A stretch of 64,000 bases of DNA from Xiphydria camelus. Lineage: Eukaryota > Arthropoda > Insecta > Hymenoptera > Xiphydriidae. The stretch spans positions 18,363,940 to 18,427,939 of the forward strand of contig OY783193.1 of assembly GCA_963678675.1 (NCBI GenBank), given 5' to 3'. Numbering within the stretch: the first letter of the stretch is position 1; each line of letters starts with the position of its first letter. Below, piece by piece: positions 23,232 through 35,428 of the stretch. The notes below the pieces were generated by a model that worked only from the letters and a program-made list of their open reading frames with translations, ran no database searches and was not told where the DNA came from. A program made the translations under genes and the position numbers.

Positions 23232-24062
23232 TATTGTCGAATGTTATTATTTATATTTTTTATGAAAAAAGCAGATGAATACGACAGTTCTGACTCTTTA
23301 CGTCATGCATTTTACATTGCGATTCACTGTATCCTTATGTCAATCTAGGTATGGCTTTTCTATTTAGGTATTGTATATAGGAACTGAGTGTAATCAATAA
23401 TTAAATGTACTTACTGTTAAGCTTTTCTTCCCAATTGACGTGAAATTATTAACAATATCAAACTGACACTTCTAGATTTTAGGCTAGATGTAAACAGCTC
23501 TAGAGCGTCTGTATGCACGCGTGGCGCGGTGAACTTGAAGGATAGACTTATCGTATTGAAATTTAGCTTAATAAAATCGTTTAGGAGCAATCAAGGAATG
23601 TATTATAAAGTTCAAAAACAACACTTTCAAATGCTGCATGTGCAATTAAGAAAATTTTTACTCTTTCATTGTACGGAGCTGTGAATATGGCCAAAATCGC
23701 ACGTTTTCGTACATTTAACCTCAAGTATCTCGACATTCTGACCTGGTATGCAAATTTGAGAGTCAGATTCGTTTTTAGCGTACATCAATCTACAAGAATC
23801 ACCTGGTCTGGTTCGAAATACAGAGAAAAACATTTATTTTCGTAGGCCTATGATATCAAATAACCCGGGAAACGTTGTGATTGGTTGTCCGTAAGACGTT
23901 CGCCGTAAAAATTTCAACCGGACGAAAGTGTTCGACGTTACGTTTTACGTCTTACGGACGAAAGTGGTGGGGTTCTTACGTCTTACGGACATCAGAATAC
24001 TTGATCCCGATTGGTCTATTTGCTTACGTCTTACGTCTTACGGAATTTTCTGCGTGATGGCC

Positions 24063-25000
24063 TTAAGGACTAACGCTTCTGTAGTAGACAGCTGAGGCGA
24101 TGCGCACGCCACACCGCGGATTTTTATGACATCTATTCGCTAAGCTGCCGGCAAAACCTTGTATTCGCCTTGACGCGCGCGAACCTGGTATCTCTCTGTT
24201 ATTGCAAGCTTGAAGTAGGCTAACTATACAGGGCAGTGGTCAGTTTCGCCTACGCAAGGAACAGACAGGCTTGCAGTAACCCTGTATTAACCTTGCAGCT
24301 TAACCTTGCAAAACGTACCTTGTAACAATGTTCAACCTCGCACAACCTGGACATATTTCTACCTGGGTTGCGATTTATCCAAACACACCATTCTCCTTCC
24401 TCTCCGAAACCATGAACTTCTATTTCTACTATTTTCCTGTACGAGTATTTCACTTTATTCCCGAAAAAATCATCTGTGTCTTCTAACATGTGGCACCCTG
24501 TATACTAGTAGGTTAGCCGTAAAAGAGATATTGGTTAACGAAAGAGGTCAAACTCAACGAGCTCTACGGGTGTGCGCTCGTGTGTTTATTCACTAATGGT
24601 TACGTGATCGACCTTAACTTTTACAGAAATATCATATTTCCGTTACGAATAAATAACTAAAGCCCGTATTCATATCCAAATTTTAGCGACCAAAGTGTTT
24701 TTTTGTTTCTAAGTTGCACTCCTGTTGAGATTGCACAGTGCGCAGTCGAGAATCAGAACGGGATTTTCAGCATTAAAAACGAGATGTGAATACGTATCCG
24801 CAGCTTCGAGCCGAATCAGAATGGCAATTTTAAAATGGCAGTTATTGAACACGCGGTGTAAGCCAGGTCTCATTTTGCGTCCCTCTCCGGCATTCCCCCA
24901 TCTCGTCTTTGTTCCTCTCTTATCATTTAAAAACCAAAGCAGGTGCTGAAAAAGCGGTGGAGGGAATGATGGCCCGTGGGTGTTCGCGTCCGACGATTCT
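24063..25000. other. Unassigned stretch
   Basis: It includes the CAAGGTTG-like motif zone (24,260-24,360). I saw no termini, RNA genes or supported exons. Small frames here carry no motif. Confidence 0.3.
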
Positions 25001-25188
25001 TATAGGCGGAGAGCGAATATTGTTTAGCAGCGCCTCTCCTAGGCGAACCGAAACATTTATTACGGGAACTGACCAGAGTCACTTAGGTCGGGTGTCCACC
25101 GGGTCGGGCCGACCAGAATCGCTGAACCGATCGCTGAGCACTTGAGTATATCTATATATACCCAATCTGTATATCTATATATACCCAA

Positions 25189-25233
<45 letters not shown>

Positions 25234-26768
25234 CCAAGTGCCCAGCGATCGGCCCAATTGTGGTCGGCCCGATCCGGTGGACACCCGGCCTTGTAGTTAA
25301 GTGACCGTAGGACCTGATGTGTCAATGTCAACTTGCTGGCAATGGATACTATAATTTATTTCAGCTTTCAGGCTGTAAAATTTATGCATCATAATGATGC
25401 TTCGTATAAAAATGGCCTAAAATTAGTCTTTTCTAAACATGTTTTAAATGCGAGTAAGCGCACACACACACAAATGTGGTATAACCCAAATTTCTGTGAT
25501 AGAAGACCGTGTGATTCGCCAGACATCAGTAACTCTTAATCCATATTCAGTTACTTTAGAAGTAAGTAGTCAATAGCTTTCCCCTTGCGACTTTGTCCGC
25601 GTGAATCACGAAATAATCTCGTCTTTATTTTACTCCCTTAAGGGATCCCTCGAGTTGGTATATAGATAGTAGATATATTTTAAAAAACGTGCGTATTCAA
25701 ATGCAACGTTGTATTAAAATTTCAAAGCAATCGGTGAATCACTTTCGGAAATTTAAGATACATTTTTATTCATTTACCTCCTTAAGGAGTAGGTATATAA
25801 AGAGTAGGTATATATGAGAAACGCGCGTATTCGAATGCAACGTTATGTCCAAATTTCAAAGCAATCAGTAAAGAACTTTTGGAGATCTTACGACGCGGTC
25901 TCAACGTGTCGACATTGACGTGACACATGCACAATACAGGTATATAGTGCTCTCGCCCAGTTTATGACCCTGTGAGACCGCGACGTTAGACCTTGAAGAA
26001 ACGAATATAACATTTTTATTTAAACGTGTATATGGAAGATAGAAGAAGATAGATAGCGGTGTTTATTAGAATGGGTATTGTGGAAAGCGGTTCATTACGA
26101 CTCGTCCAGTAATTAATCCTTCCGGGAAAGGTGCATGGCTGCGGGCTCATTGACAGCCTAAATTCGCAAAAACCTACCGCTTCGCCATTGTGACCGATTT
26201 ACAAAATGTATCAAGTGACTTGAGTTTGTGTTAATATGTGTTCCGTCGCAAGGGGACTTCTATGTCATTTCTTACCGCTCACTATCATCGCAACCTAAGT
26301 AACGCGCCAATCTAGATCTAATCTCTACATCGATCGCGAACAGTGTATGGCTTTCCTGGATAAACCAGGTATCAAAATTCCCCAATTGTCCATCGACTGC
26401 ATCCGACATTCCTCCCCTTAATCCAGCTCGGATCGCTTTTGTGACGGTACCTATTGAAGCAGGTACTGCGAGAGACGGCTTGCTACGAATCGCTCTAAAA
26501 TTACCTTCGGAGAAAAGTTCGGAACTGCAACATTTACGACCTAGGTATGTTTATCGAAATATTCGTTTCGCCTACGACGCGATTAATTCTAGTCGGCGAA
26601 TTATTTGTGGTCGATGCTACCAAGAAGCACGAATCGACCCTCCTAATTCCGTCGCTCGTTGCGATGGAACAGGATTGACAGCTGGCACGTCGCAGTCAAC
26701 TCATTCCCGTGGAAACTGTACAAAGTCGCCGATGGTGGCGCAGGTAGCAAATTCGCTCGCCGCCTATA
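25001..26768. mobile_element. TIR unit T, copy 1
   Basis: The ends are TATAGGCGG(A/C)GAGCGAAT and its inverse ATTCGCTCGCCGCCTATA (18 bp, one mismatch). Copies of the same 1.77-kb sequence lie at 43,474-45,230 and 45,231-49,542, nearly identical outside insertions. It contains a nested MITE (25,086-25,290). A conserved frame from 26,441 runs past the unit's end and has no recognised domain. Family and autonomy are unknown. Confidence 0.8.
25086..25290. mobile_element. MITE with GGTCGGGTGTCCACCGG ends and a TA microsatellite core, copy 1
   Basis: The ends GGTCGGGTGTCCACCGG and CCGGTGGACACCCGGCC are inverted. The arms also share GTCGGGCCGACCA-type sequence and AAGTGC. The centre is a (TA)n run of about 36 bases between TATATACCCA repeats. 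The element is present at the same place in all three T copies, so it entered before T amplified. Confidence 0.85.
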
Positions 26769-27530
26769 GACAGAGAACCCTGCGAAGAATGAGTTTTGCC
26801 AACGTTCATCAATTCTCTCCTTTCTTTCGAATCCAAGAAAACCTCTCATTTTTCGCAATAATCGCTATTCTTGTCACCATTTTTGTTTCGATCCAGTGTC
26901 TTTTCGTTCTGCTCTTGTTTTTCCATTCTCCGCCGTCTCAAAAGCGAAACAGTTGCCGGGAAGGAGAAAAAAATAGCTTGGCAGACCGGAGAGATTCTCG
27001 CTTCAGTTCCTTCCGCCTAAAAATCCTCGGCTTTTTCGTACCTGGCAATCTATCACGCACTCTTCTCGAGCACTCGCGAACAATCCGTTATCAATCTTGC
27101 TAATGTCGTGAGGAGGACAAGAGTAAGGAGGTAAGGGCAGCTTCTTTCTTCATTATCATAACTCCGAAGTCTCGTTGCATTGGAACGAGAACTCAGATTC
27201 TTCCTGCCCATTTATTCTTTCTTTTCTACTATTTGCAAAAGGAGGAAAAACCAAGTAGTGACGGAAAGAAACTTCCACGATATGTAGGACGTTTGTTCAA
27301 AATGTCTGCAAGCGGTTTACAAGTTGTTAATAATTGTATTGGGCTACCTATTTATAAGTTTAGGCGGAATTCGTGAAGATAGCATAAATTAAAATTGTAT
27401 CAAGATGGAGAGGGAGAGAGTTGCAATCGTTAACCGAGGGCTGAGAGGTCAACTATAAATAAAAAAGAAACTTATCGTGAAGCTCGGCTTTATAATGCTG
27501 TTTTTACGAAATTAATTATATACGTATAAT
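26769..27530. other. Unassigned stretch after T copy 1
   Basis: No repeat copy or family motif was recognised. The open frame extending to 27,103 joins unit T sequence to this flank and so is chimeric by position. Confidence 0.35.
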
Positions 27531-27534
27531 ATAT

Positions 27535-28345
27535 CAAGAGACACGGTAGTGTCTCGCGGCATGTTCATTCAAGTCGTCAGAACGACGCCGCCAGCGCTGT
27601 CGCCGCGAGCACCCGTGTATCTTTACAGGAAAAATGTCTGCCCCCTTCACCCCTCAATTTTAACATCGAATTTTCTCAATAAATATACGGTTATAACCAA
27701 AACTATGCTTAGTTACGCCATATAAATCGACTATTCTATAAATCGACTATTCTCTATCGATAGAGACCAGAGTAAATGTTGTAAGTTACATATTAACAGA
27801 GATTTTTCCTTAGCAACGCGAAGCCACGCCCCTCGCCCCATTAAAGTCGAGAATCCGATTTCTCGGGCGATATATATATGTAAAAATGTCACAAAAATTC
27901 CGCCTGTCTTCGGCGGTATTCGGCCATGGTCGGAAATGTGTACACAGATGCGGCCACACGCATACGCCATCAAAAATGTATGTGAGAGTGTGTGAGAGAC
28001 TATATTCCTTGAATGTTTAGTTGTTTTTCAAAATTTAAAAATATTTCCATTCGCGAAACGATATCCCTCGCATTTTTTCGATCCTCGGACGCGCTTGTTA
28101 ATAAAAAGTACAAATTCAGTGTAATCGGAGTAGTGAATCTCAACAGTGGTGAATGTGACAGACGCTCTGACAGCTAGCTATTATCAAATCGTTTAGATTT
28201 TTTTTTAATAATCAAAACAGTGCACGGAAGCAGTGTCATTTTTCTTTGGTTGCTGGTGCATGAAGAACAGGGAAGGAGACATCTATATCTCGGAAGAAGT
28301 GGCATCAGATAAGTAACTTCCTAACTGACTGTCTTAACCTCATTT
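27535..28345 (-). mobile_element. Element A, copy 2 (inverse orientation)
   Basis: It reads as the inverse of 18,400-19,230, sharing the hairpin GAGACACGGTAGTGTCTC, CGTCAGAACGACGCCGCC and TCTCTATCGATAGAGACCA. Its far part (28,215 onward) enters the large inverted repeat. Confidence 0.75.
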
Positions 28346-29030
28346 TCATCCCTTATACAGAACAAATATCTTTGTGGTTATTCTATTTTTTGTTTTCAGC
28401 GCCATACGAGAACGGGACGGATTGGTGGAAATTTGATTTTTCTTCACAGTCAAAAATCAACCTAGGTAGAAAAGAATTCTCTAGAATTGCGGTACAATGC
28501 CACGGTGTGAATATCAGGTTCTACCGACATGACATGCTTCGACAAGGTCTGTATCAACTTTAGCGGTATATTAAGGGCACTGCACTAATCCTGTGGCACA
28601 TTTTTCTATCTAGGAAAGCATATTATTATGGTAGTATAGCTGTACAGCGTTCCGATAATATACCGTCTTCCCGTACTGACAGTATACATGCATTTTACCT
28701 CCAATATGCCGGAATTAAAAATCTCTAGAACTCTGCGGTACAATGCCACGGTATGAATATCAGGTTCTACCGACATGACATGCTTCGACAAGGTCTGTAT
28801 CAACTTTAGCGGTATATTAAGGGCACTGCACTAATCCTGTGGCACATTTTTCTATCTGGGAAAGCATATTATTATGGTAGTACAGCTGTACAGCGTTCCG
28901 ATAATATATAATTGGAACTTTTAATAATACGAAAGGGAAAATATATCGATAAAGAAAAGATAATAAAATAATTACTTCATTATTGTAATCCAATTCTATC
29001 GTATCTCCTACTTTTCTACCACGGCTTTCC

Positions 29031-29638
29031 CAGATAGAAAAATGTGCCACAGGATTAGTGCAGTGCCCCCAATATAATGCTAAAGTTGATACAGACCTTG
29101 TCGAAGCATGTCATGTCGGTAGAATTTGATATTCCTACCGTGGCATTGTACCGCAGAGTTCTAGAGATTTTTAATTCCGGCATATTAAAGGTAAAATGCA
29201 TGTATACTGTCAGTATGGGAAGACGGTATATTTCTACATATTGGAGAATCTAAGTCGTGGGAGAAGAACAAATCATCGGAGTAACTACAATATCGGGGTA
29301 ACTATAATACTTTATTTCTATTTTTTTCAGAACGATTCTCAGATAGAAAAATGTGCCACAGGATTAGTGCAGTGCCCCCAATATAATGCTAAAGTTGATA
29401 CAGACCTTGTCGAAGCATGTCATGTCGGTAGAATTTGATATTCCTACCGTGGCATTGTACCGCAGAGTTCTAGAGATTTTTAATTCCGGCATATTAGAGG
29501 TAAAATGAATGTATACTGTCAGTATGGGAAGACGGTATATTTCTACATATTGGAGAATCTAAGTCGTGGGAGAAGAACAAATCATCGGAGTAACTACAAT
29601 ATCGGGGTAACTATAATACTTTATTTCTATTTTTTTTC
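29031..29638 (+). repeat. Two tandem 309-bp units
   Basis: Units start at 29,031 and 29,340. Each contains AAATGTGCCACAGGATTAG, TCGAAGCATGTCATGTCGG and ACTGTCAGTATGGGAAGACG. Partial inverted copies of the same unit lie at about 28,480-28,860. The matching place in the right arm has three units (62,264-63,184). Confidence 0.9.
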
Positions 29639-29705
29639 TCATCGGTGCTTGCCCTCTGCCTTCCTACTACAAGTTTCGATTTATATACTAAATTTTATTT
29701 TATTT

Positions 29706-29956
29706 TTAGTTCATCGCCTCCACTCCATCGCCTTCGACTTCTTCTACCCAGTGAGGATTTCTCACGGACCAATAGTGGGCGTTGTGATTATTCACTAATC
29801 CTTCATTGTAGAATTTCGATTCATCTGTGAACAAAATCTTCTGACGAACGAGGGATCGTCCACTTGCCGTTCCAAAAACCAGTCGGAATAGTTCATTCGT
29901 CGAGTTGGATTTGCTTTCTCCGGTGCATGTATGTACTTCATTTTAAAAGGATGAAC
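29706..29956 (-). pseudogene. Tc1/mariner transposase fragment, internally deleted and frameshifted
   Basis: On the minus strand, one frame gives VHPFKMKYIHAPEKANPTRR and MNYSDWFLERQVDDPSFVR. After a one-base shift, another gives ILFTDESKFYNEGL, NNHNAHYWSVRNPHW and a stop. The block F(T/S)DES followed by N-x-HN-x-HYW and NPHW is the second-catalytic-Asp region of a Tc1/mariner (DDE_3-like) transposase. The N-terminal helix-turn-helix and the third catalytic residue are missing. The same scrap is at 61,950-62,200 in the other arm. A further piece with MNYSDWFLERQVD lies at about 30,517. Confidence 0.7.
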
Positions 29957-31241
29957 ATTCTTTTCTATTTCTTATAGTCTTATTCTCTCTAGGAGAGCAT
30001 CGGTGTTCCACTGCTCTCGTATTCTTTCAGGTCTTTCTAAAATAATTATAGAAATCACATATATAATTCAGCTCTGACAAGTACAATCTTATCGAGCTGT
30101 CTTATTGAGCTGTTTCTTTCAATGTAATGATTCCAAAATGTTTCTATAACGTTTTGCAACTTTGTGAATTTAGTGAGAAAGATATATTTCTAACATAGGG
30201 TAGTGTTCAAAAATATTGCAAAATATCCCAAGAATATCACAAAAATTACTTGTAAAGACGTGTTTTATGGGATGTAATTTCTTAATTAAATATTTGTTAA
30301 GATAATTTAACATAAATATCACTTTCGTAATTTCTGTCGGTTATGAGACTGCTGGATTGCCGTTGTTACGTCCCAATAGCAACTCAATTCAATATTTTCT
30401 CAGGTGCACCTATTCGAACTAACTTATTACCCACCAATATTGAAAATAAATCTTCTCAAGGCTGAATACGACTTGGGCATGTTTCAGCGTACAATTAGCT
30501 AGATCCAGCTCGACGAATGAACTATTCTGACTGGTTTTTGGAACGGCAAGTGGACGAGCTTTACAGCTGTTTCGCTGCCGTGTTGCCAAGTCTCTCACCG
30601 TTAATATGGCATGCTAATGGTTTGCGAAGTCAAAACGAATTTCATGACAATATTACGTTGCAACTATACGGTAAAACCCAATTTACTTATTTTTTACATA
30701 ATCCTTAATATTTCATCTGTCAAATTACTAGTCTTTCAAAGTCTAAAGTTGGCGGAATGTGTGTTAAAATCAGTGATAATCTACCTTAGTACAATCGTCT
30801 GCCATAAGGCGATATGTTGTAAAAGTGTGTAAAAGTGGTCAACTTTAGAATAAAATAACGAAGAAACTATAGACGGTCTATATTGCTCAAATTTTCGTAT
30901 TAGTTGTGTAAAGTATTCGTGTATATCATATAAAAAAATTAGGGCTGTAAGTTGGTTTTCGTCTGATAGTCGAACCTCCTTAAAGCAGGAATAGTTGGAA
31001 CGAAAAGCCCATATTGCAATGAAAGTACTATGGGTACTGTGGATGAAGGCGCTCGCTGACAAGACTGACATTCTCCGATGTCCATCGAGTCATCTTTTTA
31101 CGGACAGGACACGAGTTAGATCCTCTTCGGTTGCACCTGTACGAGATGATATGTCAGAAAATCGTGAGTCTTTATGAAAATCTTCTAACCTACTCGTTCT
31201 GCAGTAATACTTAATAATAAAAAACTATTCTCCTACATGTA

Positions 31242-31453
31242 CACCCGGGGACACGGCATCTGTCGCTGGTGACTGTTTTTAAACGTTATTTTTAAACGTA
31301 CTAACCAATAATTAATAATCCTCATACTTTCATTCACGAGAGTAGATGTCACCGTAGCTAATGAGCGCATGAGAATTAATTATTCATTGGTTAGTACGTT
31401 TAAAAATAACGTTTAAAAAAAGTCACCAGCGACAGATACCGTATCCCCGGGTG
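31242..31453. mobile_element. TA-inserted MITE with CACCCGGGG ends
   Basis: Arms of about 80 bases start CACCCGGGGACACGG and contain CGTTATTTTTAAACGTACTAACCA. TA lies on both sides (31,240-31,241 and 31,454-31,455). The unoccupied site is CTACATGTACGTATC at about 31,745. The element is absent from the right arm of the big inverted repeat. Confidence 0.85.
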
Positions 31454-31764
31454 TACATATTCTCCCGATGAATAAATTCCAAACAGTAGTGAAATCCCCT
31501 ACAAAAACAGATCCTCTGTAAAAAAAGGCGGCATGTTCATTCAGTGCCAACAAAAATTGATACGTAAAATATACAAATATGTAACCATGTAACCATATGT
31601 ACAAGTTAACCAATCGGAGTGACTCGATAAGTACCTTTCAAAATATCACGAGAATAAATCAAAAGTAACGTGGTTATAATTAATTGGCTCGTATCGGTAT
31701 AAAATGTGAGACTTCAATTTTGTGGTAATAAACAGCTATTCTTCTACATGTACGTATCTTCCTC

Positions 31765-32467
31765 ATGAATAAATTTCAAAAAGTAGTGAAATCCCCCCAC
31801 AAAAACAGATTCTCTGTAAAAAAAGGCGGCATGTTCATTCAGTGCCAACAAAAATTGATACGTAAAATACTCTCCAAAAAAGATTTGAAATCAATTAAGA
31901 TCGCCATGTTCAAGATTTATGTATTAAAAGTAAAAGGCATCATTTGAAAGGAAAATTATTGTAAATCAAGTTACTAAAAAATTCGACTAAAAAAATTTAT
32001 AAAAAAATTTTAATAAAAAAGAACTTGCCGCGTTTTTTCTTCAAAATAAAAAATTCAGACAGAATTATACTCGATGTTTATGCACTTATGATTTTAAATA
32101 AATTCATACACTTATAATATGATACCACCAGTATACCGAATGTCGCACGGGAAACCGATTAGGCGGGGGCCTTCTGAAATTCTCTGAATTTGACTTCGGC
32201 AGTGTAATTTATGAATCACTCTAGCACCGTCCAAGCACTGCCAATTATTCGGCATAGTGGACAAAATATGAAAACTTAAACACGGCAAGTTCTTTTTTAT
32301 TAAAATTTTTTTATAAATTTTTTTAGTCGAATTTTTTAGTAACTTGATTTACAATAATTTTCCTTTCAAATGATGCCTTTTACTTTTAATACATAAATCT
32401 TGAACATGGCGATCTTAATTGATTTCAAATCTTTTTTGGAGAGTATTTTACGTATCAATTTTTGTTG
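31765..32467. mobile_element. Fold-back element N, copy 2
   Basis: The left arm (31,765 to about 32,045) and right arm (about 32,280-32,467) share CAGATTCTCTGTAAAAAAAG-type, CGTAAAATACTCTCC and AAAGGCATCATTTGAAAGG sequences. The centre holds the unoccupied target of element F (ACCAGTATACCGAATG, inverse). Its right arm stops at the end of the large inverted repeat (32,467). Confidence 0.85.
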
Positions 32468-32589
32468 GTATAGTATACGTATACTTAAATTAATATTCTT
32501 TTTTATTGTGCCACATATTTGTTTACCTTTCTTTATTACATTGAAAAATGTAGAACTGTCTTTCACATTAGCGATGTCCTGTGTATAGG

Positions 32590-34018
32590 AGAGGACGGGG
32601 TAATGACGGTCAGTTGATAATGCCGGTCATCTACATTGAGAAACAAATTTGGTTGAAAGATTTAGTTAGTTTAAATTAGTTGAAACAACAATATATTCAT
32701 TTAAGTTAAGGAATTCGTGTTTAATTTAATATTCATTTATTCTTGGCAAGTATAAGCACAATCAATGTGAGTAAATATTAATCACACGAAAAAAATACTT
32801 GATCGAACTAGACATAAATTCATATATGTATGGCGGACTAAATGTTTAAAGTTGTAGCAACTACATATGTATGTATGTAGTCATAGTGAAATATATATTA
32901 GCTGTGAATGAACGGATATTGGATTGAACGCAATTATCTAAATTGAGAAAATATTTAATTGCTTGTAATAATTCAAACCAAATAAATCGATTCAAACAAT
33001 CTTTTTTCTCAGTGTAGTTATCTGGAGTGTAGAACGTTCGATAGTAAGTTCGGTAGTAAAGTTAGTTCACCAGTGAATATGAACGCCGCCAGTGAATGAA
33101 CACTTCAACGCTTTTCAAATGTAAAGTTTTGTTCATTCACTGGACTTTCTCGTCTGCTTAAGTGTTCATTTACTGGCTAGTTCGCCTTACTACGGGTGGT
33201 GAACTTCAAAAGAATGACAAAGAAACATCATATCACGTTACCGACTCATTCTATTTAATTGCGTCGCTTTAAGACACATTTATTTATTTAAAGTGTTTCT
33301 GATATAATTTCCTAGTTGTACATGAGTATATGAAGGTAAGTCAAAGAGTATTTACTTTTTCTCCACTTCGTCCGGATTTACATTTCTTTAATATTAATGC
33401 GTGTTATTCATGTACAATAAAAGAATAGAAAACACGTGTTCTCCATTTATAGATTAAGTTTTTCTAGAAGGCTCCATTTGTCATTTTGACCGGCATTCCC
33501 CATTATTGTTTGAAATCCTTATTCTTGCTAATTAAATGAAATAAAATGTTGGTGTTAATTATGATATAGATGCCACGTAATAGGAAGAGTTACTGAAAAA
33601 GTAAGCTGAGCCAATGAATTGTGTTCTGGTTGGGACTCTCCAGAAGGCGACATATGCGACAGATGCACTTCAAGATTGTACTAATTCCGAAGTTTCCTTT
33701 AATTAATGTAACATCCAAAATATTTAGTAATGTTTATTAAAATGCATTGTTAAATGCTTGACCGGTATTCCCTTACAGGCGGAGGAATGCCGGTCAACGT
33801 TATATTTGTATTTAATTGATTATAATCAAAGATTAAATTATAATTCAAAGAGAAATTATTTAATCTAAATTTCAATGAAAGATTCAGAAAATAGATACTC
33901 TAAAGAATTATTACACTTGTTTTTTTTCATTTGAGATACCTAAAGCTTACTTATGCTTTAGGTATGCTATGTTAGGTCTAATTCCGTTTAGGTGACCGGC
34001 ATTCCCTTTCCCTCCTCT
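32590..34018. mobile_element. Old element with repeated GACCGGCATTCCC motifs
   Basis: The left end GTATAGGAGAGGACGGGG-TAATGACGGTCA and the right end TGACCGGCATTCCCTTTCCC-TCCTCTA are imperfect inverted copies. Further GACCGGCATTCCC copies lie at 33,488, 33,757 and 33,786, in both orientations. Nothing coding was recognised. It is interrupted by the TA-flanked MITE at 32,634-33,014. Family unknown. Confidence 0.5.
32634..33014. mobile_element. Tc1/mariner-type MITE, CA(T/C)TGAGAAA ends, TA-flanked
   Basis: The ends CATTGAGAAACAAAT and inverse CACTGAGAAAAAAGAT are flanked by TA (32,632-32,633 and 33,015-33,016). Both subterminal parts are rich in TTGGTTTGAA-like repeats. The terminal pattern is like the MITE at 6,306. 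Confidence 0.6.
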
Positions 34019-35397
34019 ATCATTCAATACGTAGCACAAAACACAAGCATACTAAGAAGTAATTTTGAAAATTAGCTCCGATTAGAGAGAAAAAAATATA
34101 TTTCAGATAAGAGTTGCGTGGTTTTGATATAGCTCTGTCAAACGTTTATCTAAAATATTTGTAGAACTTCTCATTTTCGAAGCATTCGACTGGTACTTTT
34201 AGAATGATTAGAAAAACACCCATGTCTACGAAATAACCAGACTGATGAAATGCGAAGCGCCGAGATTGGAAGCCGAAGGCGATAATTATGGAGTCGTGCC
34301 TATTGCAAAAAAAGCGAAGTTTTTTTTGCCATTATTCCTGCGCAATACTACAGTGTTTTGATGGCAATTGATCGTACCGTAAGCATTTCAGAAGGCTTGG
34401 GATATTTGGAAGAAGAATGATATTCACACTTCGAATTAATTTTCTTTTTCTTCACTAAAACCTCATCTTAAATTCCGGATACGATATCGAAATTGGCTTA
34501 TTTTCAAGCTTTTAATATCCTGTAAGAGAGAGAGAGAGAGAGCCGCAATAATCCAAGACTTTGGAATATCTTTCAATTGAAGAAGAAAACGAAGTGCTTT
34601 TAGCAAGGAAAATAAACGGGAGAAGTATTTAAATCGCGCCACGAATTACTGCTCATTTAAGTCAGGCGATTATAAATTCTTTGAAGGAGCATCGAGAATG
34701 TCTCCCGCGATTCAAAGGGTGCTCCGAAATGGTGAAAGACATTAGAAAGGGTTTAGGCAACTGAACCTATTTGGCTGAACTGATGTGAATGGAGAGAGAC
34801 AGAGAGGTATGAAGAGGGTACGTGGAGAGAGAATCTACTCTACTCGCGTACTCTCTCATCCTCTCTCCACTTTCTGGCCTCCCATTCTATCGCTCCCGAG
34901 AGAGAACTCATTTTTCATCTGGAAAATGTTACCGCCCGTCCATCAAAAATGCTAAATTCAAACGTGCACACTCGACGAACTTACCGCGAGATTTCGCAAT
35001 ATTTGAAACGTAGACTTCTCGTGTTCGTTTCGACGCGTTATGCCGCCAGAGCGTAATCCTTTTAAATATCCAACGCGAAGCCGAAGAAACACCGGTCATC
35101 GATCGCAACCCCTTTTGCGGCTATTGCGCGCATTGCGGACACTCGACAACCGCGCGGTCCTTTTCTCGAGAGGTATCGAAGCTCTATATTGCAGCCACAC
35201 GCGATAGCTTTGGGCTTGGTAGGTACCCGAAACTCTTTTGTTCGGTCCACTTCGTGAGTCGCTGAAACCAGCGTTCGTCAATAAAAGCGGAATCCGAATG
35301 GCTTATCTACAATTATAATGTCGGAGTCTTTTATATTCCCAGAAAAATCTTCTCGCGCCAAAAGGATTTTTCTTTTGACGTAAACAGAAATCCTTCT

Positions 35398-35404
<7 letters not shown>
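34019..35404. other. Unassigned stretch with a (GA)n tract
   Basis: A (GA)n microsatellite lies at 34,524-34,542, and more GA-rich sequence at 34,795-34,830. Bases 34,830-35,290 are richer in CpG. No family motif or exon with supported splice sites was seen. Confidence 0.35.

Positions 35405-35427
<23 letters not shown>

Positions 35428-35428
<1 letters not shown>

Larger units (their letters stand above)
22476..24062. mobile_element. Harbinger-derived fold-back with GTAAGAC subterminal repeats
   Basis: The ends (GGCCATCACACACAAAATTC on the left, a near inverse ending at 24,062) share about 35 bases and run into GTAAGAC heptamer arrays (22,496-22,537; inverse 23,937-24,050). Inside are 340-bp near-identical inverted arms, 22,627-22,966 and 23,136-23,475. 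A transposase-like N-terminus lies in the loop. Flanking bases are TAAT and TTAA, so the target duplication is uncertain. Confidence 0.75.
28215..32467 (+). repeat. Left arm of a more than 4.2-kb inverted repeat
   Basis: This arm is the inverse complement of 59,783-64,000 at very high identity. Paired positions add to about 92,215 near the outside. The sum changes by 309 after a tandem-unit difference, and later because of an extra stretch at about 31,217-31,625 that the right arm lacks. The outer limit cannot be set because the right arm reaches the window edge. It contains tandem 309-bp units, mariner scraps, a MITE and an N element. Confidence 0.92.

Noticed and set aside
26441..27103. 220-codon frame as a gene
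   Set aside because: Only the first 108 codons are shared with T copies 2 and 3. The rest is flanking DNA past the element terminus. No family motif.
31765..31947. A 60-codon frame found again in element N arms near 32.4, 55.4, 59.8 and 60.4 kb
   Set aside because: It is on both strands of a fold-back arm, so its repetition follows from repeat identity. It has no domain and its start lies in variable sequence.
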